Positions 6,518-13,023 of a stretch of DNA of 18,770 bases are shown here, in pieces; position 1 is the stretch's first letter; each line of letters begins with the position of its first letter. The translations under genes were made by a program, and so were the position numbers. The notes beneath the pieces are model-generated. The model ran no database searches. It saw nothing but the letters and a program-made list of their open reading frames with translations, and had not been told where the DNA came from. This stretch comes from CAZWRN01 sp964446685 (GTDB lineage Bacteria > Patescibacteriota > Microgenomatia > Daviesbacterales > UBA10151). The stretch spans positions 1-18,770 of the forward strand of contig CAYUPO010000019.1 of the NCBI GenBank assembly GCA_964446685.1, written 5' to 3'.

Positions 6518-7072
6518 ATGAGTCCATTACTTATTGGCGGAATTGTTTTAGGTGTTGTTCTTCTTTGGCTTCTTTTTACTTACAACGGTCTGGTTACTTT
6601 ACGCAATAGAGTTCGTGAAGCTTGGTCACAGATTGATATTCAGCTCAAACGCAGAGCATCCCTTATCCCAAATTTAGTTGAAACTGTTAAAGGATATGCT
6701 AAGCATGAAAAAGAGGTTTTTGAAAATGTTACTAAAGCTAGAAGTGCGATGATGGGTGCAACCGATCCGGCTCATAAAGCTGCTGCAAATGATATGTTAA
6801 CCGGTGCTTTAAAATCCCTTTTTGCTGTGGCAGAAGCTTATCCAAATCTTAGAGCATCTGAAAACTTCAAACAGTTACAGGATGAATTGTCTGACACTGA
6901 AACAAAAGTGGCAGCTTCCCGCCAGTTTTACAACACCAATGTATTGGACTACAACAATTCGCTACAAACTATCCCAAATGTCTGGATTGCCGGAATGTTT
7001 GGTTTTATGGCTGAAGAATTTTTCAAAGCTACAGAAGAAGAACGAAAAGATATCAAAGTCAATTTTTCTTAA
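6518..7072 (+). CDS. lemA: LemA family membrane protein
   Basis: This 184-residue protein has one N-terminal membrane helix (about 4-23) followed by the LemA helical domain. Typical blocks are YNGLVTLRNRVREAWSQID, QLKRRASLIPNLV, TVKGYAKHE, then AVAEAYPNLRASENF and RQFYNTNVLDYN near the C-terminal part. LemA proteins have a short external N-terminus and a helical cytoplasmic body; their molecular role is poorly defined. An in-frame ATG at 6470 would add 16 residues, but it lies in repeat sequence and upstream of the -10 box, so the start at 6518 is preferred. The next ORF begins one base after the stop. htpX, a frequent companion of lemA, lies 1.3 kb downstream. Confidence 0.93.
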   Translation: MSPLLIGGIVLGVVLLWLLFTYNGLVTLRNRVREAWSQIDIQLKRRASLIPNLVETVKGYAKHEKEVFENVTKARSAMMGATDPAHKAAANDMLTGALKSLFAVAEAYPNLRASENFKQLQDELSDTETKVAASRQFYNTNVLDYNNSLQTIPNVWIAGMFGFMAEEFFKATEEERKDIKVNFS

Positions 7073-7073
7073 T

Positions 7074-7547
7074 ATGCCAAATCCTAGGCGAAGGGAAGCT
7101 TCAGTAGTCGAAATTCCAATTCTCGATCGTCAGCTTGTTTCTCTTGAGACAGCCAGAGATGAAATTCAAAAATTGCATCATTCTGTAGGACCATTAGTAG
7201 AAGCTTCTGAATATCCGGAAATTGGATCAAAAAGATTAGCTTGGGAACTGAGTCATCTGATGGAAGACACTTCCACGGCTTATTATAAGATCGCACTAAT
7301 GTTAAGAGAAAATTCTAAGGTGACTTTGCAAGGAGCCTTCCCAGAAATTTTAAATGGTCAAGAACTGAAATCAAGGGTTTTAACTGGAGTTGTTTATAAA
7401 ACTGATTCTGATTTGCATTATGTATCTGTGTCTCTACATGGAGATATAACAGCAAGTCTTTTCAATCCGCATCAGTTACCACAACCTGAATATTTAAGAA
7501 TTTTGGGGAATCCTAGAAGAAAAATGGTCTATGTCAGACAATCCTAA
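7074..7547 (+). CDS. Hypothetical protein coupled to lemA
   Basis: This 157-residue soluble protein is not recognised. The first half (about 15-80) is predicted helical and charged; the second half (about 85-157) looks beta-rich, with a TLQGAFPEIL segment and a closing RRKMVYVRQS. There is no signal peptide, membrane helix or Cys cluster. The start at 7074 follows the lemA stop by one base, so translation is probably coupled; the frame itself stays open back into lemA. Its 3' end overlaps the SET-domain gene by 17 nt. Tight packing suggests a lemA-ORF-SET operon. Its role is unknown. Confidence 0.72.
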   Translation: MPNPRRREASVVEIPILDRQLVSLETARDEIQKLHHSVGPLVEASEYPEIGSKRLAWELSHLMEDTSTAYYKIALMLRENSKVTLQGAFPEILNGQELKSRVLTGVVYKTDSDLHYVSVSLHGDITASLFNPHQLPQPEYLRILGNPRRKMVYVRQS

Positions 7548-7950
7548 GTTAATTCTTTTCCCATCAAATAATATATATGTTGCCCCTTCATCAGTCCAAG
7601 GTCTGGGTGTATTTGCGAGACATTTAATAAAAATTGGTGATGTGATAGAAGAAGCTCCTTTGATTTTAATTCCGGAAGATCAGATTTCAGATATTACTAA
7701 GACTAGACTACTTGAGTATTATTTTGCCTGGGGAAATAAATTTAGTGAAGCTGCGATAGGACTAGGATATGCCTCTTTATATAATCATTCATTTGAACCA
7801 AATGCTAAATACATTAAAGATGTCGAAAATAGTTTACTAAGATTTGTAGCAATCAAAGATATTAAGCAGGACGAGGAGATCGTGGTCAATTATAATGGTC
7901 ATCCGGATGATAAAACTAAACTTTGGTTTCAGGCCAGACTTCAGCTTTAA
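7531..7950 (+). CDS. SET-domain protein (probable protein-lysine methyltransferase)
   Basis: This 139-residue protein consists of a SET domain and almost nothing else. Seen in the sequence: the N-terminal S..GLGVFA block (20-29), the strand around GDVIEEAPLILIP, the NHS..PNA signature (Asn85-His86-Ser87 to Ala92) that forms part of the SAM pocket, then DEEIVVNYNG (114-123) with the conserved Glu and the likely catalytic Tyr121. The post-SET Cys cluster is absent, as in many small bacterial SET proteins. Such enzymes transfer methyl groups from SAM to lysines of proteins; the target here is unknown. It overlaps the previous ORF by 17 nt, and the next promoter begins two bases after its stop codon. 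Confidence 0.85.
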   Translation: MSDNPKLILFPSNNIYVAPSSVQGLGVFARHLIKIGDVIEEAPLILIPEDQISDITKTRLLEYYFAWGNKFSEAAIGLGYASLYNHSFEPNAKYIKDVENSLLRFVAIKDIKQDEEIVVNYNGHPDDKTKLWFQARLQL

Positions 7951-7951
7951 C

Positions 7952-7979
7952 TTGACAGGGCTTTTTTTTTGTTTATAAT
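7952..7979 (+). promoter_or_regulatory. Consensus promoter of the 7988 ORF
   Basis: A perfect TTGACA (7952-7957) and a perfect TATAAT (7974-7979) are separated by 16 nt that are mostly T. The -10 box ends 8 nt before the ATG, so the message would be leaderless. It begins immediately after the SET-gene stop codon. The T-run lacks an upstream hairpin, so I do not call it a terminator. Confidence 0.82.
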
Positions 7980-7987
7980 TCTTTCTT

Positions 7988-8377
7988 ATGGCTCATAGCA
8001 TATCACCTGAATTTAACCCAAGTAATAGATTACCACTTGATGAGAGAAGAACAGTTGCACGTGATTTAATAAATGAAACTCTAGCAGCAGAATCTTCTGG
8101 TCAAGTGCAAGGTATAAGTCATGATTTAGAGTATCAATCTTCTAATAATGGTCGACGTTTAATACTCAATTACAATTATATTGATCATTCTTTAATTCCC
8201 CCCATAGAGGTTGAGGAAACTATTAGTATGAATTCAACACGAGGAACCTTTTCTCACAAAAGAGTCGAATATGGATCTGGTAAAATAAGAACTGCTGTAC
8301 GTTTTCAATCTGATACAAGAGCAGTTGAAAATCAAATCAAAGAATTAATTAAAAAAGCTTATCAATCCCAGTCTTAA
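7988..8377 (+). CDS. Hypothetical soluble protein between SET gene and htpX
   Basis: This 129-residue protein is not recognised. It has a helical N-terminal part (about 15-40), a probable beta section with alternating polar residues (about 45-105) and a helical C-terminus (about 107-128, AVENQIKELIKKAYQ). There is no signal peptide, membrane segment or catalytic motif that I can name. The start is fixed by a near-perfect promoter 8 nt upstream, which is unusually strong for an unknown gene. Its stop lies 20 nt before the htpX ATG, and the htpX -10 box occupies that gap. Confidence 0.72.
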   Translation: MAHSISPEFNPSNRLPLDERRTVARDLINETLAAESSGQVQGISHDLEYQSSNNGRRLILNYNYIDHSLIPPIEVEETISMNSTRGTFSHKRVEYGSGKIRTAVRFQSDTRAVENQIKELIKKAYQSQS

Positions 8378-8381
8378 AGTG

Positions 8382-8390
8382 TGGTAAAAT
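8382..8390 (+). promoter_or_regulatory. Extended -10 promoter of htpX
   Basis: TGG followed by TAAAAT is an extended -10 box ending 7 nt before the htpX ATG. It starts 4 nt after the preceding stop codon, so any -35 contact would fall inside the upstream gene. No Shine-Dalgarno sequence is present. Confidence 0.62.
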
Positions 8391-8397
8391 AGCCTCT

Positions 8398-9324
8398 ATG
8401 GCGACTGTTAATACTGCTTGGGATCATGTTTCTTCTAATATTTTCAAAACCTGGTTGATCATGTTTGGTTTTTCTGTTTTTGTGGTGGCGGTTATTTATC
8501 TGTTTGCCAGAGCCTGGGGATATGATTCAGGTGGAGCTTTGGGATTGACTGGGATGGCGCTTATTTTTACGGGCGTTTTAAACTTCGGTTCTTATTTTTT
8601 TTCTGACAAGATTGTTTTAGGTATTTCCGGTGCTAAGCCTGTTTCGGTTGAAAATAATCGTCAGATTTATCATATGGTGGAAAATCTAGGGATTGCGGCA
8701 GGTTTGCCAACACCTAAGATTTATATAATTGAAGATAGTGCTCCAAATGCTTTTGCAACCGGACGTGATCCGAAACACGCAGCCATTGCTTTTACTACCG
8801 GTATTTTAGACAAGTTAAACAGACAGGAGCTGGAAGCTGTGACCGCTCACGAATTATCACATGTTGGAAACAGAGATACATTAGTCATGACTGTTGTTTC
8901 TGTTTTAGTCGGGACAATTGCACTGTTGGCAGACTGGTATATGCGGTCAATGTGGTTTGGTGGAAGAGATAGTGATAGTGACAATAAAGGTAATGCTATT
9001 TTTATGATATTAGGAATAGTGGCGGCTATTTTGGCGCCGATCATAGCAACAATGATCCAGCTGGCTGTTTCCAGAAGAAGAGAATTTTTAGCTGATGCAT
9101 CAGGTTCACTGCTGACTCGCAATCCGGAAGCTTTAGCAACGGCACTTTTGAAAATCTCAGGGGATAAAGAACCATTGGAAGTTGCCAACCGGGGAACTGC
9201 CCATTTGTATATTGTTAATCCACTCAAAGGGCAGGATGCATTAAATGCCTTCGCCAAATTATTTTCAACCCACCCTCCAGTCCAGGAGCGAGTCAAAGCT
9301 CTTCGTGAGATGAGCGGTTTATAA
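8398..9324 (+). CDS. htpX: Membrane zinc metalloprotease HtpX (M48B)
   Basis: This 308-residue protein has the usual HtpX layout. Two N-terminal membrane helices (about 18-38 and 48-68) are followed by a cytoplasmic part with the zinc site HELSH (His151, Glu152, His155) and the third ligand Glu229 in REFLADASG. Two further hydrophobic segments (about 162-182 and 200-224) lie between them. The C-terminal HPPVQERVKAL is the family's closing motif. HtpX degrades damaged or misfolded membrane proteins. It has its own promoter, but its position close behind lemA fits a shared envelope-stress role. Length and motifs are complete. Confidence 0.96.
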   Translation: MATVNTAWDHVSSNIFKTWLIMFGFSVFVVAVIYLFARAWGYDSGGALGLTGMALIFTGVLNFGSYFFSDKIVLGISGAKPVSVENNRQIYHMVENLGIAAGLPTPKIYIIEDSAPNAFATGRDPKHAAIAFTTGILDKLNRQELEAVTAHELSHVGNRDTLVMTVVSVLVGTIALLADWYMRSMWFGGRDSDSDNKGNAIFMILGIVAAILAPIIATMIQLAVSRRREFLADASGSLLTRNPEALATALLKISGDKEPLEVANRGTAHLYIVNPLKGQDALNAFAKLFSTHPPVQERVKALREMSGL

Positions 9325-9333
9325 TTTTTCTGC

Positions 9334-9362
9334 TGGGCATAATTGCAAAACTGAGTTATAAT
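9334..9362 (+). promoter_or_regulatory. Promoter of gatC
   Basis: TGGGCA (9334-9339), 17 nt, then a perfect TATAAT (9357-9362), ending 7 nt before the gatC ATG. The gap between htpX and gatC is only 45 nt, and the promoter takes up most of it. Confidence 0.7.
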
Positions 9363-9369
9363 CAGCCTT

Positions 9370-9663
9370 ATGAAACTTTCAACTGAACAGGTAAAAAAAG
9401 TTGCCAAACTGGCAAATCTTCCGGTGAGTGAAGAGGAAGAGGAGTTGTATGGTGAACAGTTGTCAGCTATTTTGGATTATATTGATTTACTAAATACTGT
9501 TGATACTGCAGGAGTTGAGCCTACCTTTAATGTTATTCCCCAAAAAAATGTGATGAGAGAAGATGTTGCAGGTGTCAGCCTGTCACAGGAAGATGCTTTG
9601 AAAAATGCTAAGAATATTAAAAAAGGACAGTTTGTTACCAAAGGAGTGTTTGCTGAAGAATAA
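9370..9663 (+). CDS. gatC: Asp-tRNA(Asn)/Glu-tRNA(Gln) amidotransferase subunit C
   Basis: This is a 97-residue helical protein, normal GatC size. It opens with the typical VKKVAKLANLPVSEEE pattern, continues with LSAILDYIDLLNTVDTAGVEPT, and has the extended C-terminal part that wraps around GatA in known structures (MRED near 60, then a Lys-rich end). GatC stabilises GatA in the GatCAB complex, which converts misacylated Glu-tRNA(Gln) or Asp-tRNA(Asn) to the amide form. It is separated from gatA by 182 nt that hold a MITE-like element, so an ancestral close gatC-gatA linkage was probably pushed apart. Confidence 0.95.
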   Translation: MKLSTEQVKKVAKLANLPVSEEEEELYGEQLSAILDYIDLLNTVDTAGVEPTFNVIPQKNVMREDVAGVSLSQEDALKNAKNIKKGQFVTKGVFAEE

Positions 9664-9684
9664 TTGGTATGACGATTGTATAAA

Positions 9685-9791
9685 CGTCATTCCCCTGAAA
9701 AGGGGAATCTATATACCTAGAAAATACTCAGCGAATAACCTTTAAAATTGAAGCTTTACTGTTATGGATTCCCGCTTTCGCGGGAATGACG
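9685..9791. mobile_element. MITE-like palindromic element 2
   Basis: This 107-bp element has perfect 10-bp terminal inverted repeats, CGTCATTCCC and GGGAATGACG. Each end is also its own hairpin: TCCCCT-GAA-AGGGGA at the left and ATTCCCGC-TTTC-GCGGGAAT (9768-9787) at the right. The interior (9712-9762) is AT-rich and non-coding. A second GGGAATGACG follows at 9800-9809. It sits between gatC and gatA. Confidence 0.75.
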
Positions 9792-9845
9792 AGAAAAAGG
9801 GAATGACGAGTTTATGAAAGGATTTTGGAATAAATAATAAGAACT

Positions 9846-11192
9846 ATGAATTTAACTGATTTGACTTTAAAACAGACATTAGAGCTTTTGGAAAAGAAGG
9901 AGACTTCTTTTCAGGAGCTAACTGATGCATATATGGCGCGGATTAAGCAGTTTAATCCGGCTTTGAATGCTTATCTGGATATTCAGGAAGATAGCTTAGG
10001 AATACCAGCTGGTATAAAGGATTTGATTTCAACCAAAGGGATCAAGACTGGATCGGGATCTAAGATTATTGAAAACTACCAGCCGCCTTTTGATGCAACA
10101 GTCATTGAAAGATTAAAAGAAAAAGGAATTTCGGTGATCGGAAAAACTAATCAGGATGAATTTGCGATGGGCTCATCAGGTGAAAATTCTGCTTTTGGTG
10201 TAACTAAAAATCCCTGGGATGTTTTGAAAGTTCCAGGCGGTTCTTCTTCCGGTTCGGCTGTAGCAGTGGCTGCTGATCTGGCTGTTTTTTCTCTGGGTAC
10301 TGATACTGGTGGATCAATCAGACAACCAGCTTCCTTATCAGGAGTTGTTGGACTAAAACCTTCATACGGTCGGGTTCCTCGATACGGTGCTATCTCAATG
10401 GCTTCATCTTTGGATCAGATTGGTCCTTTTACTAAAACTGTGGAGGATGCGCGGATTGTAATGAATTGGATCTCAGGACCGGATGGGAAAGACTCTAATT
10501 GTATTAATGGTAAAGAGATTGCTTCGTCCCTCGCAATGACGGATTTAAAAAGTTTGAAAGTTGGATTGCCTAAGGAATATTTTGGCGAAGGGTTGGATGA
10601 AGGGGTTGAAAAAGTAATTAGAGATGCAATTAAAAAACTTGAAGATCTGGGTGCTGAAATAGTTGAAATTGAGTTGCCTCATACTAAATATGCTGTGGCT
10701 GTTTATTACATTATTATGGCCTCGGAAGTTTCTTCAAATCTGGCTCGATTTGATGGGATTAGATTTGGTGGGACTAGAGATTTATTTGGGCCAGAACCAA
10801 AAAGGCGGATAATGCTTGGAACATTTGCTCTTTCAACCGGGTATTTTGATGATTATTTTATTCAGGCAGCTAAAGTCAGAACTTTGATCAAGCAAGATTT
10901 TGATAAAGCATTTGAAAAATGTGATGTGATTGTCGGTCCGGTTTCTCCAACTGTGGCTTGGAATCTGGGAGAGAAAATGAATGATCCTTTGAAAATGTAT
11001 TTGTCGGATACTTATACTATTCCAGCTTCTTTAGCAGGGCTACCCGGACTATCTGTTCCCTGTGGGTTTTCAGAAGGATTGCCGGTTGGATTGCAAATCT
11101 TAGGTAAATATATGGATGAAGAGACTATATTGTCAGTAGGGGAAATCTATGAGAAATCTACTTCCTGGAATAAGGAGAAGCCAAAATTATGA
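9846..11192 (+). CDS. gatA: Asp-tRNA(Asn)/Glu-tRNA(Gln) amidotransferase subunit A
   Basis: This 448-residue amidase-signature protein is the glutaminase/amide-transfer subunit of GatCAB. The catalytic Lys-Ser-Ser triad is Lys58 (GIPAGIKDL), Ser133 (PGGSSSGSA) and Ser157 (DTGGSIRQPA), with the same spacing as in characterised GatA. The protein is somewhat shorter than the common 480-490 residues. Residues 224-232 (EIASSLAMT) are encoded by a piece of the window's palindromic repeat, in the surface linker before LKVGLPKEYF. No clear promoter or Shine-Dalgarno sequence precedes the ATG, so it may be cotranscribed with gatC through the repeat element. Its TGA stop overlaps the next ATG as ATGA. 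Confidence 0.96.
   Translation: MNLTDLTLKQTLELLEKKETSFQELTDAYMARIKQFNPALNAYLDIQEDSLGIPAGIKDLISTKGIKTGSGSKIIENYQPPFDATVIERLKEKGISVIGKTNQDEFAMGSSGENSAFGVTKNPWDVLKVPGGSSSGSAVAVAADLAVFSLGTDTGGSIRQPASLSGVVGLKPSYGRVPRYGAISMASSLDQIGPFTKTVEDARIVMNWISGPDGKDSNCINGKEIASSLAMTDLKSLKVGLPKEYFGEGLDEGVEKVIRDAIKKLEDLGAEIVEIELPHTKYAVAVYYIIMASEVSSNLARFDGIRFGGTRDLFGPEPKRRIMLGTFALSTGYFDDYFIQAAKVRTLIKQDFDKAFEKCDVIVGPVSPTVAWNLGEKMNDPLKMYLSDTYTIPASLAGLPGLSVPCGFSEGLPVGLQILGKYMDEETILSVGEIYEKSTSWNKEKPKL
10516..10541. repeat. Repeat fragment inside gatA
   Basis: AGATTGCTTCGTC is joined directly to CCTCGCAATGACG. Both 13-mers occur in the same order in the gatB insertion, where 10 nt lie between them, and with two changed bases and an 8-nt centre in element 1 (6411-6444). 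Here the central loop is missing. The fragment is read in frame as IASSLAMT. Confidence 0.75.
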
Positions 11193-11629
11193 CCAGAAGG
11201 GCTGAAGATATTTCTGAAATTGGGGGATATTTTGACTTGCCTGAAATAAGACGGGCAGAAGGCATAAGTGGTCAAAAATGGGATCGAGTTTATCCGCTTA
11301 AAACAAGGTTAAATCCTTTTAGAAATCTTGATGTTCATTCACCTCGGGTACAACATTTTGTCGCAGGAGTGTTAATGAATTATGCGGCTGCATTGGTTTC
11401 TAATGGACTGCCACCTTCAGAGTCAGGTGGTCTAACAGTCTTAAGCCGTTTCGTTCAAGTACCCGAAGGGTATCAAGAAAGGATTTGGGATGCTTCTTCA
11501 ACTGATTTCAATGATTTGGAGAATAAAATTAATTTTATGAGAAAAATGGATCCTGAGAGTCCAGCTGTGCTGCTTTATTTGGATAATTTACCTTTTAACA
11601 GAGTTGGGGGGATACAAACTAGAGTATGA
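11189..11629 (+). CDS. Unknown protein encoded between gatA and gatB
   Basis: This is a 146-residue soluble protein that I do not recognise. It has no signal peptide, membrane helix, Cys cluster or motif that I can name. A mostly helical stretch (about 53-75, VQHFVAGVLMNYAAALV) follows an Arg/Asp-rich N-terminus. The context is strong: it overlaps gatA by ATGA at its start and gatB by ATGA at its end, and AAGGAGA (11172-11178) stands 10 nt before its ATG, one of the few Shine-Dalgarno sequences in the window. It is thus translated within the gatAB operon. A role linked to amidotransferase function or simple hitch-hiking are both possible. Confidence 0.75.
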   Translation: MTRRAEDISEIGGYFDLPEIRRAEGISGQKWDRVYPLKTRLNPFRNLDVHSPRVQHFVAGVLMNYAAALVSNGLPPSESGGLTVLSRFVQVPEGYQERIWDASSTDFNDLENKINFMRKMDPESPAVLLYLDNLPFNRVGGIQTRV

Positions 11630-13023
11630 ATAAATATGAACCAGTAATGGGTCTGGAGATCCATGTTGAACTAAATACGAAGTCAAAAATGTTTTGTGCT
11701 TGTAGTGCGGATTATTTTGGGAAGGATCCGAATACGCAGACTTGTCCGGTATGTTTAGGATTGCCAGGTGCTCTGCCTTTTATCAATCAGGAAGCAATTA
11801 AAGATTGTATTAAGATTGGCTTGGCCCTTAATTGTTCGGTGAATCCGCGATCTCTGTTTGAGCGAAAAAATTATTTTTATCCAGATCTTCCAAAGGGATA
11901 TCAGATCTCACAGCTTCGGTGGCCACTTAATATAAATGGGTGGATTGAAGTAGAAAATGATCAGGGAGAGAAAACTAAAATTAGAATAAACCGGGTCCAT
12001 CAGGAAGAGGATACCGGAAAGCTGACACATGAAGGAAATGAAACTCTGATTGATTACAACAGATCTTCAGTCCCTTTGGTCGAGATAGTGACAGAACCTG
12101 ATTTTAATGATTCTTCACAAGTCAGGGATTATGCTCAGAAACTGCAAAAGATTTTTAGATATTTGGGTGTATCCAATGCTGATATGGAAAAAGGTGATAT
12201 GCGGCTTGAAGCAAATATCTCTGTTCGGAAGGTGGAAGAGATTGCTTCGTCGTCTTCGACTCCTCGCAATGACGTCATTGCGAGCGAAGCGAAGCAATCT
12301 GAAAAACCTTTGCCGCCTTATCGGGTAGAGTTGAAGAATATTAATTCATTTAGATTTATGGTTGCAGCTGTTGAGTATGAGATCAAAAGACAGACTAAGT
12401 TATTGGAAGAAGGTAGAGCAAATGAACTAAGGCAGGAAACCAGAGGCTGGAATGAGATTAAAAAAGAGACTTATATTCAGCGAGTTAAAGAAGAAGCTAA
12501 TGATTACAGGTATTTTCCTGAACCAGATCTGCCTGAATTTTTGGAGAAGGATTTAGGATTTAAGATTGAGGATTTAAGATCGGAGATGCCAGAGTTGCCG
12601 ATGCAAAAGTTTAACAGGTATCAGACGGAACTGGGAATCAGTGAAAATAATGCCAAAGTTTTGACTGAAGATAGAAAAATGGCGGAATATTTTGAAGAGA
12701 TAGTGAAGCAGTCAGCAGGAAAGATAGAAGCGCAACAGATTGCTAATGAATTAGTAAATAAGAAGATTAGTGCAGAAAGTAAATCAGCAGATGAAATTAT
12801 TGCAGCAGTCTTAGAAAAAAAGAGTGGGATTATTGATGATGAGACAGAACTTGGTAAACTGGCCGCAGAGGTAATTGCAGAAAATGAGGTATCAGTCGCG
12901 GACTTCAAAAAAGGTAATCTAAACGCAATCAATGCTTTATTAGGCGGAGTAATGAGAAAAACCAAAGGTAAGGCAGATCCAGGCAAAACTAAAACTATTT
13001 TAGAAAAATTACTCAGTCTCTAA
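11626..13023 (+). CDS. gatB: Asp-tRNA(Asn)/Glu-tRNA(Gln) amidotransferase subunit B
   Basis: This 465-residue protein is the tRNA-binding kinase-like subunit of GatCAB, which phosphorylates the misacylated carboxylate. It starts with the family's EPVMGLEIHVEL, has the zinc-site cysteines Cys24, Cys26, Cys40 and Cys43, then ERKNYFYPDLPKGYQIS and HQEEDTGKL, DYNRSSVPLVEIVTEPDF, and ends with the YqeY-like tail (GGVMRKTKGKADPGK). Between ISVR and YRVELKNINSF, residues 206-225 (IASSSSTPRNDV...AKQS) are encoded by a palindromic repeat and are absent from ordinary GatB. The insertion keeps the frame and the rest of the protein is intact, so the enzyme is probably functional. The last 15 bases overlap a convergent gene. 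Confidence 0.96.
   Translation: MNKYEPVMGLEIHVELNTKSKMFCACSADYFGKDPNTQTCPVCLGLPGALPFINQEAIKDCIKIGLALNCSVNPRSLFERKNYFYPDLPKGYQISQLRWPLNINGWIEVENDQGEKTKIRINRVHQEEDTGKLTHEGNETLIDYNRSSVPLVEIVTEPDFNDSSQVRDYAQKLQKIFRYLGVSNADMEKGDMRLEANISVRKVEEIASSSSTPRNDVIASEAKQSEKPLPPYRVELKNINSFRFMVAAVEYEIKRQTKLLEEGRANELRQETRGWNEIKKETYIQRVKEEANDYRYFPEPDLPEFLEKDLGFKIEDLRSEMPELPMQKFNRYQTELGISENNAKVLTEDRKMAEYFEEIVKQSAGKIEAQQIANELVNKKISAESKSADEIIAAVLEKKSGIIDDETELGKLAAEVIAENEVSVADFKKGNLNAINALLGGVMRKTKGKADPGKTKTILEKLLSL
12239..12300. repeat. Palindromic repeat inserted in gatB
   Basis: This 62-nt element has perfect 11-bp terminal inverted repeats, AGATTGCTTCG (12239-12249) and CGAAGCAATCT (12290-12300), and a central CGCAATGACGTCATTGCG palindrome. 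It consists of two half-repeats back to back. It adds about 20 codons to gatB without a stop. The organisation recalls Rickettsia palindromic elements, which are known to sit in frame inside genes. Confidence 0.85.

Noticed and set aside
6822..7073. Longer start for the 7074 ORF, extending it back into lemA
   Set aside because: The extra 84 codons are lemA in another frame; the ATG at 7074, one base after the lemA stop, is the natural coupled start.
7961..7970. T-run as intrinsic terminator of the SET gene
   Set aside because: No stable hairpin precedes it; it forms the spacer of the next promoter.
8847..9407. Minus-strand 186-codon frame over htpX and gatC
   Set aside because: It lies opposite the strongly conserved HtpX zinc-site region and spans the gatC promoter; the translation resembles no protein family.
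12107..12328. Short frames on both strands across the gatB repeat
   Set aside because: They arise because the palindrome is open in several frames; GatB conservation on both sides shows which frame is real.
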